This document shows positions 1 to 8,193 of a stretch of 64,000 nt of DNA, piece after piece; position 1 is the stretch's first letter; the number at the start of each line of letters is the position of its first letter. Below the pieces are notes generated by a model. That model had not been told where the DNA came from and searched no databases. It worked only from the letters and a program-made list of their open reading frames with translations. The stretch comes from Faucicola sp902506215. GTDB lineage: Bacteria > Pseudomonadota > Gammaproteobacteria > Pseudomonadales > Moraxellaceae. The stretch covers positions 1,984,001 to 2,048,000 of the forward strand of contig CP069437.1 in NCBI GenBank assembly GCA_016888885.1. Reading direction: 5' to 3'. The translations under genes and the position numbers were made by a program.

Positions 1-305
1 TTGACAGGATAATCGATTGTATACAGTTTCTTTTGAAAGCCGCTAAAATCATGCCAAGTAGCGGGCGCCGCATTGCCATTGATTTCTAAATGCTGGCTTT
101 GCCAATGCGCAGAGATGATGATAATCAAGCGCGGTTTTGGCAGATTTTGCCCAAATTTATTCAGCGCTTGGGTAGTACGGTTATTTTCGATAGCAATCGT
201 CGGCGCCCCATGTGAGATAAACAAACTGGGCAAGGTATAAAGCGGGTACGGTGTGTTGGATAAAAATGGCTGCAGGCTGATTGGTTGTTTTTCGGTTTTT
301 TCCAT
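1..305 (-). CDS. DODA-type extradiol dioxygenase (YgiD/LigB family), 3' part outside window
   Basis: Reading leftward from an ATG at 303-305, the frame stays open for about 101 codons to the window edge. The N-terminal part has an early FISHGAP segment, then LIIIISAHWQ and later WHDFSGF and YTIDYP. These match the conserved start of the DODA-type aromatic ring-opening dioxygenase family (E. coli YgiD is a 4,5-DOPA extradiol dioxygenase), where the first His of SHG and the His of SAHW belong to the metal centre. The family is cytoplasmic and often of unknown physiological substrate. Only about the first third is visible, so the substrate cannot be judged. It is separated from rlmH by about 155 bp of AT-rich sequence. 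Confidence 0.75.
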   Translation of the reverse strand, partial: MEKTEKQPISLQPFLSNTPYPLYTLPSLFISHGAPTIAIENNRTTQALNKFGQNLPKPRLIIIISAHWQSQHLEINGNAAPATWHDFSGFQKKLYTIDYPV

Positions 306-460
306 CAATTTTCTTAAAGTTGCAGTGATAAATAGAAATGATAACGAATGAATAAGGATTAACTAAAAAGGATTAATAGTAAATAAGGGAAAAATTCGCA
401 AAAACAAGCCATGTCAGCGATTTCATACATAATCAGATATAACAGGTTAACAAAAAAAAC

Positions 461-967
461 TTAAAAATAATCACCGCGATGATACGGATGATGATGGATA
501 ATGGTCATAGCGCGGTACAGCTGCTCCATCAGTAGCACACGCACGAGTGGATGCGGCAAGGTGAGATTGGACAGCGACCATTTGAATGTCGCATGGGCTA
601 ATACCTCTTTTGAAATGCCATCAGCACCGCCAATCACAAACGCCATATCGTCACCCAACTGCATGGCTTCGCCAACTTTAGCCGCTAAATCTTCGGTTGC
701 TAGATTCTTACCGCGGACGTCTAGGCAAATCAGCTGCTCGCGTTTGCCTGCTGAATTCTTGGCTTGGTGCGCTTGCAGAATTAGCCCGCCTTCGGTGATG
801 GCATATTTTTCAAGTTCGGCAGGTGAGGGGTTTTTGGCACGTTTGCAGGCGGGGATTTCGACGATTTCGGTGCTGAGCATGGGCTGAATACGTTTATAAT
901 AGTCGTCAAATCCCGTCTGCACCCAAGCTGGCATTTTTTGTCCAACCGCTAAAATTCTTGCTTTCAT
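461..967 (-). CDS. rlmH: 23S rRNA pseudouridine(1915)-N3-methyltransferase RlmH
   Basis: 168 residues, slightly longer than the usual 155-160. RlmH is a SPOUT-class methyltransferase that methylates pseudouridine 1915 in helix 69 of 23S rRNA on the assembled ribosome. The SAM-binding trefoil-knot signature is clear: FVIGGADGIS at about 110-119, then SLSNLTLPHPLVRVLLMEQ at about 131-149, and the terminal PYHR at about 161-164 that completes the active site. The protein starts MKARILAVG, typical of the family. It stands alone here, with no rsfS partner next to it, and its 5' side faces rnr across a 372-bp gap containing short duplications. Confidence 0.95.
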   Translation of the reverse strand: MKARILAVGQKMPAWVQTGFDDYYKRIQPMLSTEIVEIPACKRAKNPSPAELEKYAITEGGLILQAHQAKNSAGKREQLICLDVRGKNLATEDLAAKVGEAMQLGDDMAFVIGGADGISKEVLAHATFKWSLSNLTLPHPLVRVLLMEQLYRAMTIIHHHPYHRGDYF

Positions 968-1339
968 GGATTCCCCTCTGTTATTTTTTGACCAATCTAT
1001 ATCGCTCTATGTCGCTGTGGTGATTTACCGTTAGCCATTGAACACTCGCTATCGAAGCCAGCTATATTTTCGCTATCGAAGCCAGCTATATTAAGGCTTA
1101 ATTCCAGCTATATTAAAGCTTAAAACGAACCATTTAAAAACCCACCATTTAAAAACGCTTGCAACGCACCCATATACAATGCGATAAAGCCTAAAAACCC
1201 AAGCTGAGCTAAAGCCTGAACTAAAACTAAGCTTAGCAACAAAATTTTAACATGATTTTATCGCTGTGATGGATAATACTTCCCCTAGCATTTAACGAAA
1301 ATGATAAAATAATTTGACTGACAAAGTTTAAAAGTTTAA
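968..1339. other. Divergent rlmH-rnr intergenic region with nested short tandem repeats
   Basis: This gap must hold the promoters of rlmH (leftward) and rnr (rightward). No convincing -35/-10 pair stands out. It contains an exact 22-bp direct repeat (1047-1068 and 1071-1092), overlapped by a second repeat starting CCAGCTATATTAA (about 1082 and 1104) and followed by a doubled ACCATTTAAAAAC unit around 1130-1156. No open frame here looks like a gene. Confidence 0.6.
1047..1116. repeat. Nested direct repeats, 22-24 bp units
   Basis: CGCTATCGAAGCCAGCTATATT occurs as exact copies at 1047-1068 and 1071-1092. The 3' half of the second copy (CCAGCTATATTAA) is repeated again at 1104-1116, each time followed by a GCTTAA-like tail. 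The copies are identical over 22 bp, which suggests recent slipped-strand or unequal duplication. Confidence 0.85.
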
Positions 1340-3736
1340 ATGATAAAAAAAGACGACAACAATATGAAAAATTGGCAAGACCCCAATGCCGCTGCTGAAG
1401 CAGCCAACTATGACAACCCGATTCCAAGCCGCGTACTGATTTTGCAAACCCTAGTTGAGCGCGGACAAGCTACCCAACATGAGCTTGCGACGATTTTTGA
1501 TTTAGATGACGACGAGTACGACGCACTGGGCAACCGCTTAAAAGCCATGCTGCGTGATGGACAATTAAGCCGTGATGCCGACGGGGGCAATCCTTACATT
1601 TATCGCCCATTGACTGACAATGATGCCGTGACTGGCGTGGTCGCTGCCCATGCCAAAGGCTTTGGCTTTGTCGTGCTTGACGATATGCCGGATTTATTTT
1701 TGAATGAAACTGAAATGCGCTGGGTATTTCATGGCGATAAAGTAAAAGCCATCGCCACTAGCACCGACAACCGTGGTCGTATGATGGGTCGTGTGTTGTC
1801 GGTGGTGTCCCATGCCCAGCTACAATATATCGGTAAACTTGCAAAAGATGACGATGGTTACTTTGTAGAACTCATTAGCCCAAACAATCATCAACCGATT
1901 ACGGTGACCGAAGAAAACGTCGAAGCGCTACAACTCAAAATGGGTGACCCCGTCAAAGTCGATATTATCGACTATCCTACCCAACATGAATACGCGACGG
2001 GGAAAATTACTGAAAGCTTGGTCGATGATAACGAGCGTGAATTGATTATCAAAACCACGCTGCTAAATTACGATATTCCCCATGAGTTTAGCCCAAGCGT
2101 CATGCAGCAAGTCGATGCGTATAAAGAGCCGACACAAAAAGACTATCAAGACCGTATCGACTTACGTTCCTTGCCACTAGTCACTATTGATGGCGAAGAT
2201 TCGCGTGACTTTGATGATGCTGTCTATGCCGAAAAACGTCGCGGTGGTGGCTATCGCTTGGTCGTCGCGATTGCCGATGTCAGTCATTATGTGACTGCCA
2301 ACTCAGTACTTGACCAAGAAGCCTATGAGCGTGGTACATCGGTGTATTTCCCGCATTTTGTGGTGCCGATGCTCCCTGAAAAACTCTCCAACGGTCTTTG
2401 CTCTTTAAACCCAGGTGTTGACCGCTTGTGTATGGTAGCCGACATCATACTATCGCGTAGCGGCAACGTGACCAGCTATCAGTTTTATCCAAGCGTGATG
2501 CACTCTCAAGCGCGATTGACTTATAACCAAGTCAACGATTATTTTGCCCAAGCGCAAGGGGAAACGCCCAAAGCCGAAGTGCCTGTCACTATCACCGGTA
2601 ATAAAGCGGTCAAAAAATCGATTGATGTACTGTATGATTTGTACAAAGTGCTATTGGTCAAACGCGAACAGCGCCATGCGATGGAATTTGAAACCCAAGA
2701 GACTTATATCAAGTTTGATGAAGCAGGCAAAATTAGCGCCATTGTGCCGCGGACGCGTGGTGAATCGCATAAGCTCATCGAAGAGATGATGCTACTTGCC
2801 AATACCTGCGCGGCTGAATTTTCGCTCAAGCATGAATTGCCGGTTTTGTATCGCAATCATGATACCCCAGAGGCAGAAAAAGCCGCTCGCGTCAGTGACT
2901 TTGTGAAGCATTTTGGTTTGTCATTTCCTGAAGAAAACCCGACACAGGCAGATTATCAGCGTATCATTGAAGCGACACGCGAACACCCTGATGCGATTAG
3001 TATCCATAGCGTGCTACTGCGCTCGATGCAGCAAGCCAACTATGCACCGACTAATATCGGACACTTTGGGCTTGCGTATGAGGCATACAGCCACTTTACC
3101 TCACCAATTCGCCGTTACCCCGACTTGATGCTACACCGTGCCATCAAAGCCAAAGTGACTGGCAAAAAAGCGCCGCTGCCAGATTGGTCACTAGAAGATG
3201 CGGGTGAACACACCTCAATGACAGAACGCCGTGCCGATGAAGCCAGCCGTTTTGTTGAGCAGTGGCTCAAAGCCCATTATATGAAAGACCATATCGGCGA
3301 AGAATTTGATGCGGTGGTTACCACAGTGACCAATTTTGGCTTGTTCGTGACGCTTACCGATTTATTCATTGATGGCTTGATTCATATCTCGCATTTGGGC
3401 GAAGATTACTTTGTATATGATGACAAGGCGCAGCAGTTATTCGGTGAAAAATCAGGACTGGTGTTTGGAATCGGTGATAAAATCCGTGTCAAAGTCGCTG
3501 CCGTCAATATGGAGACCCAGCAGATTGATTTTGATTTGGTGGCACAGCTGGAAAAATCGTCATTTAATAATCGCGGTAAGGGCAAAAGTCGCGGTCAATC
3601 GCAAGCGGCCTCTAATTCTGTTCAATCCAATCCCAATGCGCCATCTAATCCTAACGCTCAATCTAAGCCAAATGAGAACGTCAGGAAAGCAAAAAGCGCT
3701 AAAAATAAAAGTAACGCGCGCAACAAATCTCGTTAA
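1340..3736 (+). CDS. rnr: Ribonuclease R
   Basis: 798-residue 3'-5' exoribonuclease of the RNase II/RNB family, which degrades structured RNA, mRNA and defective rRNA. Domain order: N-terminal winged helix (about 28-90), cold-shock-type domains, the RNB catalytic core with the acidic signature DGEDSRDFDDAVYAE at about 285-299, and an S1 domain at about 650-735 (FDAVVTTVTNFGLFV). The tail is basic and low-complexity, with repeated S-N-P-N-A units and a final Lys/Arg-rich stretch, as in other RNase R proteins. Either ATG at 1340 or the ATG eight codons later could be the start. Neither has a strong Shine-Dalgarno. In many genomes rlmB follows rnr. Here a terminator follows directly. Confidence 0.96.
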   Translation: MIKKDDNNMKNWQDPNAAAEAANYDNPIPSRVLILQTLVERGQATQHELATIFDLDDDEYDALGNRLKAMLRDGQLSRDADGGNPYIYRPLTDNDAVTGVVAAHAKGFGFVVLDDMPDLFLNETEMRWVFHGDKVKAIATSTDNRGRMMGRVLSVVSHAQLQYIGKLAKDDDGYFVELISPNNHQPITVTEENVEALQLKMGDPVKVDIIDYPTQHEYATGKITESLVDDNERELIIKTTLLNYDIPHEFSPSVMQQVDAYKEPTQKDYQDRIDLRSLPLVTIDGEDSRDFDDAVYAEKRRGGGYRLVVAIADVSHYVTANSVLDQEAYERGTSVYFPHFVVPMLPEKLSNGLCSLNPGVDRLCMVADIILSRSGNVTSYQFYPSVMHSQARLTYNQVNDYFAQAQGETPKAEVPVTITGNKAVKKSIDVLYDLYKVLLVKREQRHAMEFETQETYIKFDEAGKISAIVPRTRGESHKLIEEMMLLANTCAAEFSLKHELPVLYRNHDTPEAEKAARVSDFVKHFGLSFPEENPTQADYQRIIEATREHPDAISIHSVLLRSMQQANYAPTNIGHFGLAYEAYSHFTSPIRRYPDLMLHRAIKAKVTGKKAPLPDWSLEDAGEHTSMTERRADEASRFVEQWLKAHYMKDHIGEEFDAVVTTVTNFGLFVTLTDLFIDGLIHISHLGEDYFVYDDKAQQLFGEKSGLVFGIGDKIRVKVAAVNMETQQIDFDLVAQLEKSSFNNRGKGKSRGQSQAASNSVQSNPNAPSNPNAQSKPNENVRKAKSAKNKSNARNKSR

Positions 3737-3739
3737 TGG

Positions 3740-3769
3740 AAAAAGGGCAATACAATTTGCCCTTTTTTT
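3740..3769 (+). terminator. Rho-independent terminator after rnr
   Basis: AAAGGGCAA and TTGCCCTTT form a stem with a 4-5 nt loop, followed by a run of T, four bases after the rnr stop. Confidence 0.9.
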
Positions 3770-3813
3770 ATCGTTCAGACAAATACCTGCTAGAACAAAA
3801 AACGTCTTTGCCT

Positions 3814-3855
3814 ACTTAATCTTAGCTATTTAATAATAGCGACTTAATATTAGCC
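3814..3855. repeat. Three degenerate 14-bp tandem repeats
   Basis: Units ACTTAATCTTAGCT, ATTTAATAATAGCG and ACTTAATATTAGCC follow one another without a gap, with a partial fourth unit after 3856. They lie between the rnr terminator and the end of the next leftward gene. Confidence 0.7.
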
Positions 3856-3913
3856 ACTTGATGCGCTTTAACCAGTCTTGCTTGGCGGTACTAGCAGCTA
3901 ATACGCCAAGTTA

Positions 3914-4186
3914 TTATTGCGTGGTTTTTTCTGCGCTTGCCAAATTATTGGATGACGTTTGGGCGGCTTGATTCAAATCTGTTGTTGCCTTATCAAGTAC
4001 TTGTTTGGGCTGCTCGCCAATCGATGACGTATCGTTTGATGCTATGGCTAAGGGCGCCGAGGCGGCACTACTATTGGCTTGGTTTGACGCAATGACTTGC
4101 TGGGTACGATGTGATGATATGAGGTTAAAAATAGTGAGTGCGGTGATGCCTAATATCGCAAAAATAATGAGTAATTTTGGTTGCAT
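3914..4186 (-). CDS. Small single-pass membrane protein of unknown function
   Basis: 90 residues. Residues 4-24 (LLIIFAILGITALTIFNLIS) form one hydrophobic segment after a two-residue basic N-terminus (M-Q-P-K). The rest is polar, rich in Ser, Ala, Asn, Gln and Thr, and of low complexity. A likely arrangement is an N-terminal anchor with a short periplasmic tail. I recognise no family. A GGAAA sits 8-9 bases before the ATG. It lies between the 3' end of rnr and an EEP-family gene on the same strand about 170 bp upstream. It could be a spurious frame, but the clean membrane segment and start argue for a real gene. Confidence 0.5.
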   Translation of the reverse strand: MQPKLLIIFAILGITALTIFNLISSHRTQQVIASNQANSSAASAPLAIASNDTSSIGEQPKQVLDKATTDLNQAAQTSSNNLASAEKTTQ

Positions 4187-4353
4187 GAGGATTTCCAGTG
4201 TAGCGTCAATTTGGCTAACCGACGTGTAAAGCCTGACGTCTAAAGTCTGTGGCTTAAAACGTCAAATCGGGTTTTGCTAGGACAAAAATTGACAGTCGTG
4301 TCTATAAAAATTGCTAGGCTACCTTGCTGCAAAAATCATGCAACTTTTATCTT

Positions 4354-5199
4354 TTAATTTTCCAGTAAACTAACTTCAGCACTAACCGGCAAATGGTCAG
4401 AGAGATTTGACCAAGGTTGTCCTTTATGCACCCAAGCGCGGTGTACTTGTAGGTTACGCACATAGATACGGTCAAGGCTTAATACCGGTAGTTTGGCAGG
4501 GAAGGTAGGCAGTAATTTGCCATGGTGGGTCAGCACGGCTTCTTGTAAATTAAGGTCACAGCCAAGTTTTTGACAGGATAATTTTTTCCAGTCATTGAAG
4601 TCGCCTGCCAATATCAGCGGCGTAGATTGGTCGATTTCGTTATTGATATACTGGCTTATCACCTCATATTGTTTTTCACGGTCATTTTCCATCAGATTTA
4701 GATGCGCGCAAAGCACGATAATAGGCGTATTCCAGCCTTTGGGCTGGATTTCGCAGTGCAACACACCCCGCTGCTCAAGGCGGCTCACTGTGATATTGAC
4801 ATTGTGTTTGGGATCGAGCGGATGGCGACTTAGCACCGCATTGCCATGATGACCGTGGTTATATTCGACGTTTTTGCCATAGCTGTTTTCAAGCTGTAGA
4901 TACTCGCCAAACCATTCATGTTGGGACTGGTCGGGAAATTCATTGTATTTCACCACCCGTTTGAGATTTTGACCTTGGACTTCCTGCAAACAGATAATAT
5001 CAGATTGCACTTGGTTAAGGGCAGCGGCGATGCCTTCCATTTTGACAAAACGATTGAGGGGTGACATGCCTTTATGGATGTTATAACTGGTGATGATTAG
5101 GCTGTTTTTTGGTTGTTGGGCGCCTGCTACTTGGTTAGACACTATTTCGTTAGATGCTACTGGGTTAGGTGTTATTTTTTTAGGTGTTAGTAAGCGCAT
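4354..5199 (-). CDS. Endonuclease/exonuclease/phosphatase (EEP) family protein
   Basis: 281 residues. The EEP fold hydrolyses phosphodiester bonds in nucleic acids or phospholipids using Mg2+. Visible motifs: TSYNIHKG (Asn40), ICLQEVQ (Glu73), CAHLN (His166), AGDFNDW (Asp200, Asn202) and SDHLPV (Asp268, His269), so the catalytic set is complete. The closest recognisable relatives are YbhP/YafD-like proteins, whose substrates are not established. There is no signal peptide. Residues 4-24 instead form a run of imperfect pentapeptides (L-T-P-K-K, I-T-P-N-P, V-A-S-N-E, I-V-S-N-Q) encoded by a 15-bp tandem repeat, so the true start could lie near residue 33. It is divergent from prlC. Confidence 0.85.
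   Translation of the reverse strand: MRLLTPKKITPNPVASNEIVSNQVAGAQQPKNSLIITSYNIHKGMSPLNRFVKMEGIAAALNQVQSDIICLQEVQGQNLKRVVKYNEFPDQSQHEWFGEYLQLENSYGKNVEYNHGHHGNAVLSRHPLDPKHNVNITVSRLEQRGVLHCEIQPKGWNTPIIVLCAHLNLMENDREKQYEVISQYINNEIDQSTPLILAGDFNDWKKLSCQKLGCDLNLQEAVLTHHGKLLPTFPAKLPVLSLDRIYVRNLQVHRAWVHKGQPWSNLSDHLPVSAEVSLLEN
5126..5185. repeat. Four 15-bp tandem repeats inside the 5' end of the EEP gene
   Basis: Plus-strand units GCTACTTGGTTAGAC, ACTATTTCGTTAGAT, GCTACTGGGTTAGGT and GTTATTTTTTTAGGT. The 15-bp period keeps the reading frame and gives degenerate pentapeptides at the protein N-terminus. Confidence 0.75.
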
Positions 5200-5260
5200 A
5201 ATAAAATCACAGTGATAGACATGGCATTATTTTAACGTGAAATTGTACCGCTGGCTTGTT

Positions 5261-5286
5261 TTGACAAAAAATTGTCACAATATAAT
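5261..5286 (+). promoter_or_regulatory. Candidate prlC promoter overlapping an inverted repeat
   Basis: A perfect TATAAT (5281-5286) is preceded by TTGACA (5261-5266), but the 14-bp spacing is short. The arms TGACAA (5262-5267) and TTGTCA (5272-5277) form an inverted repeat with a 4-nt spacer immediately upstream of the -10. The layout fits a promoter with an operator-like palindrome. If transcription starts near 5293, translation must start downstream, at 5400 or 5427. Confidence 0.5.
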
Positions 5287-5426
5287 GGTTGTCGACATTT
5301 ATGTCGCAAACGTATGTAGCAAAATGGGGTAGCTTTGCCAAGCGTTGCGGTTTTTATGCTAAAATTTTGGGCAATGACGACTTTTACTCTCAATCATCAA
5401 TGAGCGATAAAAAACTGGAAAACAAT

Positions 5427-7646
5427 ATGACCAACGATGTAGAAAATCCGACAAAAAATTTGCACCTTGCTGAATTTAATCAATTAGCGCTTGAGCGACT
5501 CAAAACGGCAATTGATGAGGCGTTGGCGAATGGACATGCGTTTTTGACTATGCTCGATGATGAAGCTGGGCTCGATGACCTCGATAACAAAGCTGAGCAA
5601 GCTAATAGCCAAGTTAACGATACAAAACTCAGCAGCCAACAAGCACTCAATGATATCATCGCTTTTGACCATGTGAATTTGGCATTAGACCGCAGTTGGG
5701 GCTTGCTATCGCACTTAAATAGCGTGGTCAGCGATGAGCCAATCCGTGAACTGCATCATGCATTATTGCCCGCGCTTTCTGCCTACGGCACGGCGGTTGG
5801 TCAACATCTCCCGCTGTATCAACGCTATCAGCGTGTGGTGAGCGATCAGTCGTTTTTTGAGCGTTTAGAGCCTGCAAGACAACGCTCATTGACATTGGCG
5901 CTACAAAGTTTTGAATTATCCGGTGTGGGTTTAGCTGAGGCGCAAAAACAGCAATTTGCCACCCTTGCCAGTGAGTTATCTACGCTATCGGCTAAATTCT
6001 CCGATAACGTGCTCGATGCTACCCAAAGCTACTTTTTACCGTTAAGCGAATCGCAACTGGCAGGACTGCCTGAATCTGCGCTTGCCATGCTTGCAGATGC
6101 GGGCAGGCGATACACAGAAAAATTCCCAGAGCAAGTATTGGCAACGCCTTATGTCGCGACACTTGATATCCCAGTTTATCTTGCGGTGATGACCTATGCT
6201 GATGACCGCGAGTTACGCGAAACCTTGTATCGTGCGTATGTCACTCGTGCCTCTGAATTGTCAGCGCAGCCAGAATTTAACAATGCCGATATCATGGCGG
6301 ATATCTTGGCAAAACGCGCACAAAAAGCCCAATTATTGGGCTATGACAATTTTGCTGAATTATCACTTGCCACCAAAATGGCGGACAATGTCGACACTGT
6401 AGAGCAGTTTTTACGGGATTTGGCAGACAAGGCACGACCCTTTGCCATGCAGGATTTAAAACAACTGCAAGTTGAAGGTTTGGCGTTTGGCATCGGTGAT
6501 GAGGGCGATGAGGTGCGACCTTGGGATACGGCGTATCTGGCAGAAAAGGTTAAACAACGTCAATTTAATCTATCGCAAGAACAAGTGCGTCCGTACTTCC
6601 CAGTGCCGACAGTCATCGCAGGCTTATTTGAGATTGTGCAAAAACTGTATGGCATTCAGATTGAAGATAAAACTGCAAGCACCCAGCGCTGGCATGATGA
6701 CGTGCGTTTTTATCAAGTTTTTAATGAAAACCAGCAGCTTATCGGTGGTTTTTATTTTGATTTATATGCGCGTCCTGGCAAACGCGGTGGCGCATGGATG
6801 AGTGGTTTTCAAGCGCGTTATCAACACGATGATAGCGGTTATCAGCAGTTACCTGTTTGTTTTATGGTGGCAAATTTTAGCCCTGCGCCAACGGGTACGC
6901 AGCGTGGCAAACCCAGCTTATTAACCCATGATGAAGTGTTAACCCTTTTTCATGAGTTTGGACATGGTCTGCACCATCTGCTCACTGAAGTGAATGTTGG
7001 CGATGTGGCAGGCGTGAATGGCGTCGAGTGGGATGCAGTTGAGCTACCCAGTCAGTTTATGGAAAACTGGGCATGGCACCCTGAAGGCATTGCATTAATC
7101 AGCCGTCATGTCGATACGGGCGAAACGTTGCCAGAGCGCATGTTACAAAGTATGCTTGCTGCCAAAAATTTCCAAAGCGGCATGCAAACACTGCGCCAGC
7201 TAGAGTTTGCGCTATTTGATTTGTTACTGCATGCTAAAACCCCAGCACCCGACTATCCCCAGTTACTGGCGTTACTCGACAGCGTGCGTGCCGATGTGTC
7301 GATTATGCCGACCGCCAGTTATAACCGTTTTGCCAATGGCTTTAGCCATATTTTCGCAGGGGGCTATGCGGCAGGGTATTATTCTTACAAATGGGCAGAA
7401 CTGTTGTCAGCCGATGCGTTTAGCAAGTTTGAAGAAACCAGTATTTTTGATAAAAACGCTGGCAGATCCTTCCGTGATAACATTTTAGCCAAAGGCGGTA
7501 GCCAATCTGCAAAAGCCAACTTTGAGGCATTTCGCGGTCGTGAAGCCCGTATTGATGCGCTGTTACGTCATTCGGGATTTTTAACCAGCCGCTATGATGA
7601 ACTGCTGAGCGATGACACTGATAACGCCAATACCCAAGCTTGGTAA
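5427..7646 (+). CDS. prlC: Oligopeptidase A (M3 family zinc metallopeptidase)
   Basis: 739 residues from the ATG at 5427, compared with about 680 in E. coli OpdA. This cytosolic thimet-type peptidase degrades short peptides and cleaved signal peptides. The zinc motif is in LTLFHEFGHGLHHLL, with the HExxH histidines near residues 509 and 513. The downstream GVEWDAVELPSQFMENW supplies the third metal ligand. The frame is open back to 5289, but those 46 codons overlap the putative promoter and look non-conserved. The ATG at 5400 is an alternative start. GGAAA lies 6 bases before 5427. It is followed by yheV after 39 bp, the same pairing seen in Pseudomonas, so they are probably co-transcribed. 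Confidence 0.92.
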   Translation: MTNDVENPTKNLHLAEFNQLALERLKTAIDEALANGHAFLTMLDDEAGLDDLDNKAEQANSQVNDTKLSSQQALNDIIAFDHVNLALDRSWGLLSHLNSVVSDEPIRELHHALLPALSAYGTAVGQHLPLYQRYQRVVSDQSFFERLEPARQRSLTLALQSFELSGVGLAEAQKQQFATLASELSTLSAKFSDNVLDATQSYFLPLSESQLAGLPESALAMLADAGRRYTEKFPEQVLATPYVATLDIPVYLAVMTYADDRELRETLYRAYVTRASELSAQPEFNNADIMADILAKRAQKAQLLGYDNFAELSLATKMADNVDTVEQFLRDLADKARPFAMQDLKQLQVEGLAFGIGDEGDEVRPWDTAYLAEKVKQRQFNLSQEQVRPYFPVPTVIAGLFEIVQKLYGIQIEDKTASTQRWHDDVRFYQVFNENQQLIGGFYFDLYARPGKRGGAWMSGFQARYQHDDSGYQQLPVCFMVANFSPAPTGTQRGKPSLLTHDEVLTLFHEFGHGLHHLLTEVNVGDVAGVNGVEWDAVELPSQFMENWAWHPEGIALISRHVDTGETLPERMLQSMLAAKNFQSGMQTLRQLEFALFDLLLHAKTPAPDYPQLLALLDSVRADVSIMPTASYNRFANGFSHIFAGGYAAGYYSYKWAELLSADAFSKFEETSIFDKNAGRSFRDNILAKGGSQSAKANFEAFRGREARIDALLRHSGFLTSRYDELLSDDTDNANTQAW

Positions 7647-7685
7647 CACGGTTGTCAAAATATAGGCTAGTAAAAAGAAGAAACT

Positions 7686-7937
7686 ATGAGATATCAATCC
7701 AATCGCCCCAAACGTCAATTTTTGGCAGGGGTGGCTTGTCCAAGCTGTAAAGCACTGGATAAAGTTGTTCAGATTCAGCTATATCAGCCCGAGTATGATG
7801 AGTATATCGAGTGTACGGCATGTGGCTATACCGAGCGTCGCCCAACACCCGATGAGATCGTTGACATTCAGCAATCCAATCATCAGGAAACCATTCATTA
7901 TGGCGACGATGGCGCGGGTATTGTTAGGTTTAAATAA
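7686..7937 (+). CDS. yheV: YheV-family putative zinc-ribbon protein
   Basis: 83 residues. Two CxxC pairs (CPSCK near residue 18 and CTACG near residue 43) form a zinc-ribbon-like site. The basic N-terminus RYQSNRPKRQFLAG and the central ERRPTPDE match the YheV/DUF2387 family of gammaproteobacteria. The function is not established. A GAAGAAA precedes the ATG. It sits 39 bp behind prlC and probably shares its transcript. Confidence 0.85.
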   Translation: MRYQSNRPKRQFLAGVACPSCKALDKVVQIQLYQPEYDEYIECTACGYTERRPTPDEIVDIQQSNHQETIHYGDDGAGIVRFK

Positions 7938-8193
7938 GCCAAGTTTAAGCGGTTTGGGTAAATTTTGACAAGGTTAACGAGTTTAAGCGCTCTTGATACA
8001 ATTAGGGTGGTCAAAATATGGCGTTCAAAGTAGGTTTTTGTCTCAAACGTTGTTATTTTTGATTGGGGTTTGTTATAGTAACAAGCAAACGAATGTACAC
8101 CATCATTTTCATGCCAGCTTGGCATATACATCGCCAGCATGAAATCGTACAGCCATCTGACCTGCCCGACATGGATAGGGATATTGACCCAAC

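Noticed and set aside
501..887. 128-codon frame antisense to rlmH
   Set aside because: It lies entirely within the clearly coding rlmH on the other strand and its translation is Ser/Arg-rich shadow sequence.
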